Assembly (NCBI RefSeq): GCF_018138385.1 | Contig: NZ_JAGSIE010000002.1 | Coordinates: 1 to 54,198 of the forward strand | From: Allobacillus saliphilus | GTDB taxonomy: Bacteria; Bacillota; Bacilli; Bacillales; Alkalibacillaceae | DNA: 54,198 bases | Reading direction: 5' to 3' | Shown here: in pieces, positions 36,758-45,239 of the stretch | How the letters are laid out: every line of letters begins with the position of its first letter | Position numbering within the stretch: the stretch's first letter is position 1 | Translations under genes and position numbers: made by a program | Notes under the pieces: model-generated | Told to the model about the DNA's origin: nothing | The model's database searches: none | The model's input: only the letters and a program-made list of their open reading frames with translations

Positions 36758-36966
36758 GTTTCGGGCTGATGTTGAAGTGTAACGACTAAACGCTGAAAGA
36801 TTAGGGTTAATGTTGAAGGATTGCAAATTAATGTTGAAGAAGCTTGAATTAATGTTGAAGGATTGCAAATTAATGTTGAAGAAATCTGAATTAACACTGA
36901 AGTTGTGCGCATCTACACTGAAGCCATGCAAATCAACACTGAAGAAATACGTATTAACCCTGAAGC
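36758..36966 (+). repeat. Tandem array B, 21-bp period, GAAG family (10 units)
   Basis: Ten units, nine of 21 bp and one of 20 bp (36800-36819), core ATTAATGTTGAAG in the first two thirds and AACACTGAAG in the last. The units at 36820-36840 and 36862-36882 are identical. The array starts four bases after the pilus terminator and ends 23 bases before the promoter of the next gene, so it fills exactly the predicted untranscribed gap. Same orientation as array A. Confidence 0.9.
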
Positions 36967-36989
36967 TTGAACACAGCCTATCAACCTAC

Positions 36990-37017
36990 TTGTCATTTAA
37001 CTAGAATTAGCTATACT
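36990..37017 (+). promoter_or_regulatory. Sigma-A promoter of the second NERD gene
   Basis: TTGTCA (36990-36995), 16-base spacer, TATACT (37012-37017), 35 bases before the start codon. Confidence 0.65.
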
Positions 37018-37052
37018 TAAAAGTACAATAAAATAAAAGGAGCGATTGAATC

Positions 37053-38081
37053 TTGTCTACACGAAAGTTAACCCTCTATCCCTCTCCCCACATTCTCATG
37101 TTGCTAGCTTTGCATCATCGATTACCTGCTCATCATGAGCGCTATCCACAAATTCAGAAAAAGGTAAGCAATGAACTCGCTGGTTTCCACGGTGAAAAGC
37201 GACTGCTTTATCCACTTAGCAAATTTCCATCCTATTGCAAAATCTTGCCCAATGTCCGCCTCAATCTTCATTCGAATCATTTTCAAATGGATTTCATTTT
37301 AATCTCCTCTAAATTTATACTTATTCTCGAATCCAAATATTATAGTGATGACTTATTATTTGATGATACGGTGCATCAAGTGATCCAGACAAAAGGCGAC
37401 GAATTTAAAGTCTTTGAAGACCCCGTTTTGCAAGCCGAAGAGCAAGCGTTTCAATTATCGAACTGGCTAGAACAATATGACATAAGCAAACTGCCAGTAG
37501 AATACTATGTCGTGATGACCAACTCCAACACGAGATTACGAATCGAATCCACAAATACTCATCACTCTTCTCGCGTCATATCCCTTCAACGACTGCCTTC
37601 ATTATTTCGAGAACTATCCAATCAACACGACAACCACCTCACCGTCAAGCAGATCAACCATCTTTCCAATCAAATTAAACGCCACAACGCTCCTTATCTA
37701 CCAGACATCCTCAAAAAAAATCGAATCCAACCAAGCGAACTTAACCATGGAATTTTCTGCATAAATTGTGGAAACCTTGGCATGAAGATGATCAGACGTC
37801 GATGGCAGTGTACACGATGCAACTACCGTGACGCCTTAGCCCATGAAAATGCACTCAAAGACTATTATTTATTATATGGAAATGAAATAACGAACAGAGC
37901 ATTTCGGAAATTTACTGGGCTAGAATCAAATAGTACATCCCGAGAAATGTTAAAGAGAGCTGCTGTTAGTTATGGAGATAAGTACTTAAGAAATTATCGA
38001 CTAACATACAACTTTCAAAGTGAAGATTTCGATTACTTGTTTCAATTGAATAAGGTGATGAAAGAGAGGCTTAGAGTTTAA
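37053..38081 (+). CDS. NERD-domain protein with C-terminal zinc ribbon
   Basis: 342 residues. The N-terminal half is a nuclease-related domain with Asp80 in QMDFILI and Glu93-x-Lys95 in LILESKYY, the PD-(D/E)xK core. A C-terminal zinc ribbon is formed by Cys236/Cys239 and Cys253/Cys256 (FCINCG, QCTRC), followed by a basic helical tail. No membrane helix or signal. TTG start with AAAGGAG ten bases upstream. Such NERD proteins are common in Bacillaceae and uncharacterised. It is flanked on both sides by 21-bp arrays of the same family. Confidence 0.8.
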   Translation: MSTRKLTLYPSPHILMLLALHHRLPAHHERYPQIQKKVSNELAGFHGEKRLLYPLSKFPSYCKILPNVRLNLHSNHFQMDFILISSKFILILESKYYSDDLLFDDTVHQVIQTKGDEFKVFEDPVLQAEEQAFQLSNWLEQYDISKLPVEYYVVMTNSNTRLRIESTNTHHSSRVISLQRLPSLFRELSNQHDNHLTVKQINHLSNQIKRHNAPYLPDILKKNRIQPSELNHGIFCINCGNLGMKMIRRRWQCTRCNYRDALAHENALKDYYLLYGNEITNRAFRKFTGLESNSTSREMLKRAAVSYGDKYLRNYRLTYNFQSEDFDYLFQLNKVMKERLRV

Positions 38082-38082
38082 T

Positions 38083-38271
38083 AAATTCAATTAATGTTGA
38101 AGACTAGAGTATTAATGTTGAAGCTCAGCAAATAAGTGTTGAAGTTTAGCAAATTAATGTTGAAGCTCAACGAATAAGTGTTGAAGCCTCAAAAATTAAT
38201 GGAGAAGGTCGGTAGATTAATGTTGAAGTTTCTCATATCAACACCGAACAAGGACGGATAAATCCTAAAGC
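38083..38271 (+). repeat. Tandem array C, 21-bp period, GAAG family (9 units)
   Basis: Nine units of exactly 21 bp beginning one base after the stop codon of the NERD gene. Core RTGTTGAAG with a GC-A-AT block before it (AGCAAATTAATGTTGAAG in the fourth unit). Units three and five carry AATAAGTGTT instead of AATTAATGTT; the last two units are decayed. Same orientation as arrays A and B. No terminator is visible between gene and array. Confidence 0.88.
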
Positions 38272-38311
38272 ATCGAAAAAATAGAGTTGTTATATTAATC
38301 TCACCCATAAA

Positions 38312-38320
38312 TGCTACAAT
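38312..38320 (+). promoter_or_regulatory. Extended -10 promoter of recQ
   Basis: TGCTACAAT (TGn plus TACAAT), 33 bases before the recQ start; -35 poor, as usual for extended -10 promoters. Confidence 0.42.
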
Positions 38321-38353
38321 AAACATAGAATAGACTACTCAAGGAGGCCCCCA

Positions 38354-40501
38354 ATGCCAACAAAAGAACAACAAATTCTACAAACTTATTTCGGTTATGA
38401 GTCGTTTCGTCCGGGACAGGGGGAGACGATTGACTATATATTGAATCAGAAAAACACGCTTGCTGTCATGCCGACGGGTGGCGGGAAGTCGATTTGCTAC
38501 CAGATTCCGGGGTTGTCGACGGATGGAACAGCGGTCATTATTTCTCCGCTCATTTCATTGATGAAGGATCAGGTGGATGCGCTGCAGTCGCTTGGGATTT
38601 CAGCAACGTTTATTAATAGTTCACTGTCATCACATGAATTGAGCACTCGCATGTGGGAGATTCAGACGGGTACCTATAAATTCGTCTATGTCGCGCCGGA
38701 ACGTTTTGAATCGGATTATTTTGTTCGCGTTTTGAAGCAGATTCCGATTTCGCTCGTTGCGTTTGATGAAGCGCATTGTATTTCACAGTGGGGGCATGAT
38801 TTTCGACCGAGCTATCGTTCAATTGTCCCGAATTTACAACAGATTCCAAATATCCAGGTGTTTGTCGCATTAACCGCTACAGCAACGGATGAGGTCATCG
38901 CGGACATTCAAGATCTTTTACATATTGAAAATAACCATGTGATCAATACGGGGTTTGAACGCAGCAATTTGTCGTTTCATCTCGTGAAGGGGAAGGATAA
39001 GTCGTCGTATGTTCGCTCGTTTCTCAAGGAGCATCCGGATGAGTCAGGGATTATTTATGCGGCGACGCGGAAACAGGTGGACGCGTTACATAGTGATTTA
39101 ACGGCTCGTGGGTTTAACGTCGCAAAATATCATGCTGGTTTGCCTGAAGAGGAGCGAAAAGAAGCGCAGGCTGCCTTCATTCATGATGAAAAAACGATTA
39201 TGGTGGCGACGAACGCGTTCGGTATGGGAATCGACAAATCGAATGTGCGCTATTGCCTGCACTATGCGATGCCAATGAATATCGAGTCGTATTACCAGGA
39301 AGCTGGTCGTGCTGGCCGTGATGGTGAACCGAGTGATTGCATTTTGTTGTTTTCACCGCAGGATGTGCAGCTTCAGAAATTTTTGATCGAGCAGTCGAAT
39401 GCGGATGAAGAAGCGAAACAGAATGAATATCGAAAATTGCAGGAGATGATCAATTACTGTCATACGCATGGCTGTTTGACTTCGTTTATTTTGGATTATT
39501 TTGAAGGTGAGATGCCAAAAGAGCCGTGTGGTCATTGCAGTAATTGTACGGAACGCCAGGAGAAAACGGATATTACGGAAGAAGCGCAGATGATTTTGTC
39601 GTGCGTGAAGCGGATGGGTGAGCGGTTTGGCGTTGGAATGACGGCGAAGGTTTTGAAAGGTTCCCGTGATAAAAAGATTAAGGACTTCCGACTGGATGGG
39701 CTCTCGACTTATGGCATTCTGTCGGCATATACCGAAAAAGAATTGACTGAACGCATTCATTTCCTCGTTGCCGAGCAGCTACTTACGATGGTTGAAGGAC
39801 AATTTCAGACGTTACGGCTTAATCAAAATTCTGTAGAAGTCTTGATGGGAAGGCGTCCGGTGGAAATGTTTGTTGCGCCGATTCCGACAAGTGAGGAAGC
39901 GGATTATGAGGAGGAACTTTTCCAAGAGTTACGGGCACTCCGTAAACAAATGGCTGATGAGCGAAATGTGCCGCCATATGTCTTGTTTTCTGATGCCACA
40001 CTCAAGGAATTAAGTCGCTATTTTCCGGAGACGCCAGAAGATATGCTTGAAATCAAGGGCGTCGGTGAGCGGAAATTTGAGCAATATGGGGAAGCGTTTT
40101 TGAAAGTGATTCAAAAATGGCGTGCGGATAATCCAGACGTGAGAAAGCGGGTAAAGATTACAAGTTCTGTTGCGCCGAAACGACGGAAGGCGAACCCACA
40201 GGACGATCGTCCGAGTCACCTGGTCAGCTATGAGATGTTTCGTTCTGGTAAAACGATCAAAGACATTGCCATTGCACGTGAAGTGAAGTCAATGACCATC
40301 GAAAATCACCTGTTCAAAGCTTATCAGGAAGGACACCCGCTTGAATGGATCCTCTTTTTCACGGAGGATGAAGAAGCGGAAGTGTTACGAGCCCGAGAGC
40401 AGGTTGAGGAACCGAGGTTGAAACCTTTGAAGGAAGCTTTGGATGATCGGTATGATTATACGACGATTAAGGCTGTTTTGGTGAAGAATGGGTTGGGGTA
40501 G
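38354..40501 (+). CDS. recQ: ATP-dependent DNA helicase RecQ
   Basis: 3'-5' SF2 helicase acting in recombination and fork repair. 715 residues: Walker A MPTGGGKS with Lys45, DEAH box at 138-141, SATATD-type motif III (ALTATAT), motif [14 protein letters not shown] zinc site with CGHCSNC, HRDC domain (about 520-590) and a C-terminal HTH_40-type extension ([16 protein letters not shown] and onward). The length matches RecQ of the long Bacillaceae type. AAGGAGG precedes the ATG. Confidence 0.95.
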   Translation: MPTKEQQILQTYFGYESFRPGQGETIDYILNQKNTLAVMPTGGGKSICYQIPGLSTDGTAVIISPLISLMKDQVDALQSLGISATFINSSLSSHELSTRMWEIQTGTYKFVYVAPERFESDYFVRVLKQIPISLVAFDEAHCISQWGHDFRPSYRSIVPNLQQIPNIQVFVALTATATDEVIADIQDLLHIENNHVINTGFERSNLSFHLVKGKDKSSYVRSFLKEHPDESGIIYAATRKQVDALHSDLTARGFNVAKYHAGLPEEERKEAQAAFIHDEKTIMVATNAFGMGIDKSNVRYCLHYAMPMNIESYYQEAGRAGRDGEPSDCILLFSPQDVQLQKFLIEQSNADEEAKQNEYRKLQEMINYCHTHGCLTSFILDYFEGEMPKEPCGHCSNCTERQEKTDITEEAQMILSCVKRMGERFGVGMTAKVLKGSRDKKIKDFRLDGLSTYGILSAYTEKELTERIHFLVAEQLLTMVEGQFQTLRLNQNSVEVLMGRRPVEMFVAPIPTSEEADYEEELFQELRALRKQMADERNVPPYVLFSDATLKELSRYFPETPEDMLEIKGVGERKFEQYGEAFLKVIQKWRADNPDVRKRVKITSSVAPKRRKANPQDDRPSHLVSYEMFRSGKTIKDIAIAREVKSMTIENHLFKAYQEGHPLEWILFFTEDEEAEVLRAREQVEEPRLKPLKEALDDRYDYTTIKAVLVKNGLG

Positions 40502-40588
40502 AAGAAACTTTCTGAGTTTATCCAGCAAATTTCAATGTCTATCAAACGCATTTCCAAGTTAACATACCTTTCTAAGGAGTTCAGTGAC

Positions 40589-41998
40589 ATGTATCAAATG
40601 GATCCGATTTTGAAACAGATTTTAGATATCCACCGGGCTCAAGCTGAAGATATTATTCAGCGAACGGCTTCAAAGCGAGTGAGAGATGCATTTGTGTCTT
40701 GTTGGAATTATTTTAACAACGGATCTATTAGTGCTTCTGTATCGGGTGATAAAATTCGGTTCGATGCAGATGAAATCATCCAAACCATAGATAAGTGGAT
40801 CAAAGACTTTGAAGTTTGTAAGGAGGCAGAGATCGCGAAGCTGTATCGGATGGAAGATCCAAGTTATCAAGATCGATCCCGAGTCATAAATATACAAAAT
40901 GATATTGATCATCATATTCGGTATATTTATCAAATGTTGAAAGGAAAAATAACTCAAATTGATATTGAATTCTCTAATGCTGCGCGAGCGTATCGTTCAC
41001 CCATCCATCAAGCTTTGAACGATATGAATCGATTGTATAGTGAGATGAATGATATTAAGGGGCCTTTTAGTGGATTTAAAGATGTTTCGGTGTATATTCA
41101 TGGGATTGAGGATAACGGAGATAGTTTTTTGGACTCCGCAAAGAAGGCTGCTAATATTGGTGACGTGCTTATTTATGAAAATCGGGATGGAGACATTAGC
41201 TATCACTTAGTTACCGAAGAAGGGATATTAGGTCCAGAGGTTATAAAAAGTATAGATGACTTGAAGAATAATAAAGAGTTCTCAAAAGATGCTCGTTTGC
41301 ATCTTATTTATGAAACAGAATATAAAAATGAACATCGACAGAAAACAAGTGATGATTTAACAGATAAGTTAATTGAAATGGGTTTATTAAACGAGGAGAC
41401 CAAACTCAATATGTTCGCTCATAGTTATGGTGGTAGGCGATCATTTCAGTTTGCTATGGATTATCCTGAAAACGTAAGTAGCATTACTACAATAGGAACA
41501 CCTTACGATGAAAACCTTCTTAGTGGTTTAGCCAATACTTTTCCAACTATCGCAGGATTCATGAACAAGGTTTCTGATGAATATAGTGATTACTTAGACT
41601 TTAACACTCTTAATACTACAACCAATAATCAAATTAAATTTAGTAATGCATATACAGATATGACTAGTGAAGAAATGAAAGAAGATGTTAAAAATTTAAA
41701 GTCTGCAAACCCTGAGATATACAGTCAATTGGACGATATGGAGATTACAGCGGTAGCTGGGCGTGATTTCCACGAACGACCGTCGGGAAGACTAGGGACT
41801 AGCACAGTTAAATATTATGATTCACATGACGGCGCGGTCTCTATTACAAGTCAACATGCAGAGTCTTTAGGAAGTTTAATAGATCAGCGACCAACTTATG
41901 CTATTGAAGGAGAAAGCATTACTAATCCGGCTCACTCAAATGAGATTGAGAGCGAAGAATTTATCGAATTGATTAGAAAGGTTAACCTATCAAAGTAG
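40589..41998 (+). CDS. Alpha/beta-hydrolase (lipase-like) with long helical N-terminus
   Basis: 469 residues. Residues 1-170 are helical and charged; an alpha/beta-hydrolase core follows, with VYIHGIED (oxyanion-type HG motif), nucleophile elbow AHSYGG with Ser279, TIGTPY, and a late YDSHDGAV containing the likely catalytic His413. No signal peptide. ATG 40589 is preferred because AAGGAG lies nine bases upstream; ATG 40535 adds 18 residues but has no site. Followed 16 bases later by a lipoprotein gene. The pairing recalls type VII-secreted lipases with lipoprotein immunity partners (TslA/TilA), but no LXG or WXG motif was recognised, so this is a hypothesis. Confidence 0.78.
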   Translation: MYQMDPILKQILDIHRAQAEDIIQRTASKRVRDAFVSCWNYFNNGSISASVSGDKIRFDADEIIQTIDKWIKDFEVCKEAEIAKLYRMEDPSYQDRSRVINIQNDIDHHIRYIYQMLKGKITQIDIEFSNAARAYRSPIHQALNDMNRLYSEMNDIKGPFSGFKDVSVYIHGIEDNGDSFLDSAKKAANIGDVLIYENRDGDISYHLVTEEGILGPEVIKSIDDLKNNKEFSKDARLHLIYETEYKNEHRQKTSDDLTDKLIEMGLLNEETKLNMFAHSYGGRRSFQFAMDYPENVSSITTIGTPYDENLLSGLANTFPTIAGFMNKVSDEYSDYLDFNTLNTTTNNQIKFSNAYTDMTSEEMKEDVKNLKSANPEIYSQLDDMEITAVAGRDFHERPSGRLGTSTVKYYDSHDGAVSITSQHAESLGSLIDQRPTYAIEGESITNPAHSNEIESEEFIELIRKVNLSK

Positions 41999-42014
41999 TA
42001 GGAGTGAACATAAA

Positions 42015-43112
42015 ATGAAAGTAAAATTTATTCTATTCATTACTTCCTTATTTGTTTTATCTGCTTGTACGAATAGTGCTGCGAGTAGCGAGTCTTACAA
42101 AGTCGGCTTACCAGAAGAATTCTCTCCTGCTATGTTGGAATTTTTGGCTACTTATTCTATGCCGATGTATTCTACTATCCACAAGCAAGATGAAGACGGT
42201 TTTACTTATTCTCATTTTAACGTGGAAAATAATCCTGAAAGAATAGATTATTTTATTACTTCTAAAAAAGAAGTAGCGAATCACTTTGCCTCATTAATAC
42301 AATCAGATAATCAAGAGGCTAGGTTTAATGAGCTAACTAAGGATTTTGAGTCCGTGATGGAACCTATCGAAGAATATCCGGAGATTGAATTGGGGGAAGA
42401 TAATTTACTTACTCTTCGATCAGGAGATAAAGAAACATCTATTGAATTAGCTGAAAAGTTTAACTGGAATCCGGAAGATGAGCTGGTGGTTTCAATTCCT
42501 CGATTATCAGATAAGTCGATTTTTCTCCTACTTAAAAATACAGATGCTAGTGGAGAAAACAGGAATGGATATATTTTATTGAGTAAGGACCTTACTAGTT
42601 CTTTTGTAGTCGGAAACCGAGATTCTTTCCTTAAAAATTTGAATAATGGAGAGCTGAATGAATTTAAAGATTTATTGTTGCTAAATGAACAGTACGCCTT
42701 GATACCAGGTGATACCCATATCTTAGACTACGAGAATAAGACAACCCATGATTTGGATGCCACAAAGAACAAGATTAGTCGAGATGGTAAATATGTGTGG
42801 TTAGGTGGGAATAAAGAATCATTAAAGAAGGGCACTCACCAGCTACAACGAACTGAAGATTATATTGCGGGAAGTGAAGATTATTACGCAGAAATTCAGT
42901 TGGACTATGACGACATCACAGACGAACTACAAATTGAATCAGCTGGCGTTGATGCTTCGAGAATTGTTTACTTTAATGAAGGGCTAGTGATCTTATATTT
43001 ACGTTTTAATTCCGCTATAACTGGGACAGCTGGAACAACGAATGTCATTTTTGAATTAAGTGAAGATCAAGAGAATCTAACATTCTACTTGGCAGATCTG
43101 GGACTGCAATAA
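42015..43112 (+). CDS. Secreted lipoprotein, possible partner of the preceding hydrolase
   Basis: 365 residues with a lipoprotein signal peptide ending in the lipobox VLSAC (Cys18), so it is anchored on the outer face of the membrane. The mature part is acidic with many beta-strand-like stretches and no family I recognise. TAGGAGTG precedes the ATG and the gap to the hydrolase gene is only 16 bases, so the two are probably co-transcribed. A decayed copy of its 3' end follows directly, showing past duplication. An immunity function is inference from position and localisation. Confidence 0.8.
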   Translation: MKVKFILFITSLFVLSACTNSAASSESYKVGLPEEFSPAMLEFLATYSMPMYSTIHKQDEDGFTYSHFNVENNPERIDYFITSKKEVANHFASLIQSDNQEARFNELTKDFESVMEPIEEYPEIELGEDNLLTLRSGDKETSIELAEKFNWNPEDELVVSIPRLSDKSIFLLLKNTDASGENRNGYILLSKDLTSSFVVGNRDSFLKNLNNGELNEFKDLLLLNEQYALIPGDTHILDYENKTTHDLDATKNKISRDGKYVWLGGNKESLKKGTHQLQRTEDYIAGSEDYYAEIQLDYDDITDELQIESAGVDASRIVYFNEGLVILYLRFNSAITGTAGTTNVIFELSEDQENLTFYLADLGLQ

Positions 43113-43192
43113 CTAGTGAACGGAGTTGTTCTGATTTATATGTCTTACGTGCTTTTGCTCTATAATCTTATCGTCCTCTAGCTTATCTTCAA

Positions 43193-43292
43193 AGGATATT
43201 ACGGATATACCAGGTACTACGAATGTCATTATTGATTTACAAAAAACCAAGAAAATCCGACGTTTTATTTAGTAGATTTGGGATTGCAGTGA
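43193..43292 (+). pseudogene. Frameshifted 3' remnant of a second copy of the lipoprotein gene
   Basis: The frame ending at TGA 43290-43292 reads KNQENPTFYLVDLGLQ, against DQENLTFYLADLGLQ at the end of the intact lipoprotein. Just upstream, in a different frame, GTTNVIIDL matches GTTNVIFEL of the intact gene. One frameshift in the A-run at 43241-43246 separates the two pieces. The upstream part of the copy is lost. The rest of the 43113-43436 gap shows no other gene. Confidence 0.85.
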
Positions 43293-43436
43293 GGAGTGGG
43301 GGGTGGAATACTAAAAAGCCGACTTACTCCTCACTTTTAATTTGAAACTTATCTTCGTAATAATATATAGATTCATATTGAATTAAAGAAATTGCGAAAA
43401 AAAATAACTTTATTCATCTTATTAGATTTGCTCATT

Positions 43437-43844
43437 TTAATCCGCAAAAGACCGATTCATCAACACAATTCGCCAACCATCAGGGTCTTCAATGGTCACG
43501 CCCTTTTCTTTCCAATACTCATTCTCCGGATCAACTTCCGGATAACCCATTTTCTCCAACCGGTGTGCTACATGATTAATCTCGCTTTTATCCGTAATAT
43601 AGAAAACGAGTAGATTATCTTTCGTTGGTGCCGGACAGGGACTTCCATCAACATGTCGGGTGAATTCTAAATGATAATTCACTTCGGGTAAGCCAAAAAT
43701 GACCCCTTCGTATCCTCGGTGACCCTGGAATTCGCCGATTCGTTTAAGGCCTAAGCCGTTTTGGTAGAAATCGATTATTTCTTCAAACTTGTCTGTTGGT
43801 CTGGCAATTCTTACTTGTGCAGCTGTAAAATCACTAAATTCCAT
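43437..43844 (-). CDS. VOC (glyoxalase/bleomycin-resistance fold) family protein
   Basis: 135 residues forming two beta-alpha-beta-beta-beta modules: the first with AAQVRIARPTDKFEEIIDFY-type opening (read as motif VRIARPT) and a HLEF metal-ligand motif (NYHLEFTRH), the second with VTIEDPDGWRIVLMNR carrying the usual glutamate. It resembles the uncharacterised Bacillus YycE proteins. A GGGAAATGG sequence precedes the ATG at 43844. Substrate unknown; stand-alone gene. Confidence 0.85.
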   Translation of the reverse strand: MEFSDFTAAQVRIARPTDKFEEIIDFYQNGLGLKRIGEFQGHRGYEGVIFGLPEVNYHLEFTRHVDGSPCPAPTKDNLLVFYITDKSEINHVAHRLEKMGYPEVDPENEYWKEKGVTIEDPDGWRIVLMNRSFAD

Positions 43845-43879
43845 TTCATTTCCCGCCTATCTGGTCTGTTTTACTACCC

Positions 43880-44059
43880 TTATTCTAATTGATTTTTCAC
43901 ATACCGTATATGTCCTTTGTGATAAATCTGTTTAAGCTCCATGCCTAGCCGTTTGACCTCAGCGGGAGACTTTGCTTCCTCGATCAAAAGCTTTAAAAAT
44001 TCTGCGCGTTCATATTCATCCATTGTCAGCGTTACATTTTTCTTTTCGTTTTCACTCAT
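43880..44059 (-). CDS. Small hypothetical protein, 59 residues
   Basis: Frame from ATG 44059 to TAA 43880 encodes MSENEKKNVTLTMDEYERAE, continuing as a charged, helical protein with two likely helices (about 13-30 and 32-57) and ending KNQLE. A good ribosome binding site (GGAGGG) lies six bases before the ATG. No membrane segment. The TLTMDEYERAEFLKLLIEEA pattern looks like a small structured protein rather than chance. It lies upstream of the VOC gene in the same direction and might share its transcript. Function unknown. Confidence 0.72.
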   Translation of the reverse strand: MSENEKKNVTLTMDEYERAEFLKLLIEEAKSPAEVKRLGMELKQIYHKGHIRYVKNQLE

Positions 44060-44185
44060 CTATTTCCCTCCATCGTATTCATACCATATTTCTATGCGAA
44101 TTTTCACACAAGGATGTGACGGTCAGACATCGGACATCTATGTTATTCTGGAGTTGAGTTAATTTAGATAAGGACGTGGTTACAG

Positions 44186-45196
44186 ATGAACGATTTGATT
44201 AAAGAAATTCATGAAGAAGCGTTTATTATTGATGCGCATTATGATTTGTTATTTGATGTGGTTGAGCAGCGAGCGCTCGGTCGGACGAAGGTGATTGAAA
44301 CCGACCATTTACCGAATTTTAAAAAAGGTGGTTTTAACCTCATTATATCATCTATTTTCGTGGACGATGCGTTTATCCCGGAAATGGTGCTGCGTAAGGC
44401 GCTGAATCAGGTGAGCGCTTTGTATGCAGAAATAGATGAGTCACCGGATGAGTTGATGTTGTGTAAAAGCTACGAGGATATTTTAGAGGCGAAGCATGCC
44501 GGGAAAGTGGGCATTATGCTTTCGTTTAAAGGTGTGGAGCCGCTGTATGATGATTTGTCTTTATTACGCGTTTTCTATGAATTAGGTGTTCGGTTTGTTG
44601 GTTTGACATGGAGTCGTCGGAACTATGCTGCAGATGGTTGCCATTTTTCGATGGATATAGAAGATCGGGGTGGCGGATTGACGCAATTTGGCGAAGCGCT
44701 TGTCAAAGAAGCCGAACGGCTAGGCATGCTCCTTGATATTACGCACATTAACGACCGCGGATTTGAGGATGTGTTTCGTTTTGCGGAAGGACCGATTATT
44801 GCCTCGCATTCCAATTCACGGGAAGTCGCCAAAACACCGCGGAATTTAACGGATGAACAATTGAAAAAAATTGCTGAGCGTGATGGTGTTGCCGGCATCA
44901 ATATTCTAAGTCGAATCGCTTCCGGAAAAGCCAATGAAGGCGATATCGATTTAATCGCCGACCATGTAGAGTACATGAAACAGACGGTTGGAGTGGATCA
45001 CATCGGACTTGGCCTGGATTGTTGTGACATGCTTCGAAAATATTTCCCACCAAGCGATGACGAAGCTTTTGATATTTTGAAGCACCAAAACTTACAAGAT
45101 TTAACGAAAAAGTTGTTGGAGAGAGGGTTTGAGAAAGAAGAAATTTTGAAGATCTATGGCGGGAATTGGTTGAAGGTTTATGGGAAGGTGTTTTAA
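44186..45196 (+). CDS. Membrane dipeptidase family M19 metallopeptidase
   Basis: Zinc dipeptidase of the renal dipeptidase family, 336 residues, cytoplasmic (no signal). Metal ligands visible: HYD in IDAHYDLL near residue 19, Glu in FKGVEPL near 118, His in LDITHIN near 182, His in IASHSNSR near 203, Asp in GLGLDCCD near 275. The family cleaves dipeptides, often with D-residues. Start with GGACGTGG upstream. Neighbouring genes suggest a small-molecule uptake and catabolism region, but no direct link is visible. Confidence 0.92.
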   Translation: MNDLIKEIHEEAFIIDAHYDLLFDVVEQRALGRTKVIETDHLPNFKKGGFNLIISSIFVDDAFIPEMVLRKALNQVSALYAEIDESPDELMLCKSYEDILEAKHAGKVGIMLSFKGVEPLYDDLSLLRVFYELGVRFVGLTWSRRNYAADGCHFSMDIEDRGGGLTQFGEALVKEAERLGMLLDITHINDRGFEDVFRFAEGPIIASHSNSREVAKTPRNLTDEQLKKIAERDGVAGINILSRIASGKANEGDIDLIADHVEYMKQTVGVDHIGLGLDCCDMLRKYFPPSDDEAFDILKHQNLQDLTKKLLERGFEKEEILKIYGGNWLKVYGKVF

Positions 45197-45200
45197 ATTA

Positions 45201-45238
45201 GAAAATCCCGACTGCACGGCTATGCAATCGGGATTTTC
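45201..45238. terminator. Bidirectional terminator between convergent genes
   Basis: GAAAATCCCGA (45201-45211) and TCGGGATTTTC (45228-45238) form a perfect 11-bp stem, with an inner TGCA/TGCA pairing. Located between the dipeptidase stop and the tctA stop. Confidence 0.88.
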
Positions 45239-45239
45239 C

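Noticed and set aside
36671-37004. Overlapping repetitive frames on both strands
   Set aside because: Same artefact from array B; they overlap the regulator gene, terminator and promoter.
43392-43613. Plus-strand frame of 73 codons over the VOC gene end
   Set aside because: Antisense to the VOC gene over most of its length, with no supported start.
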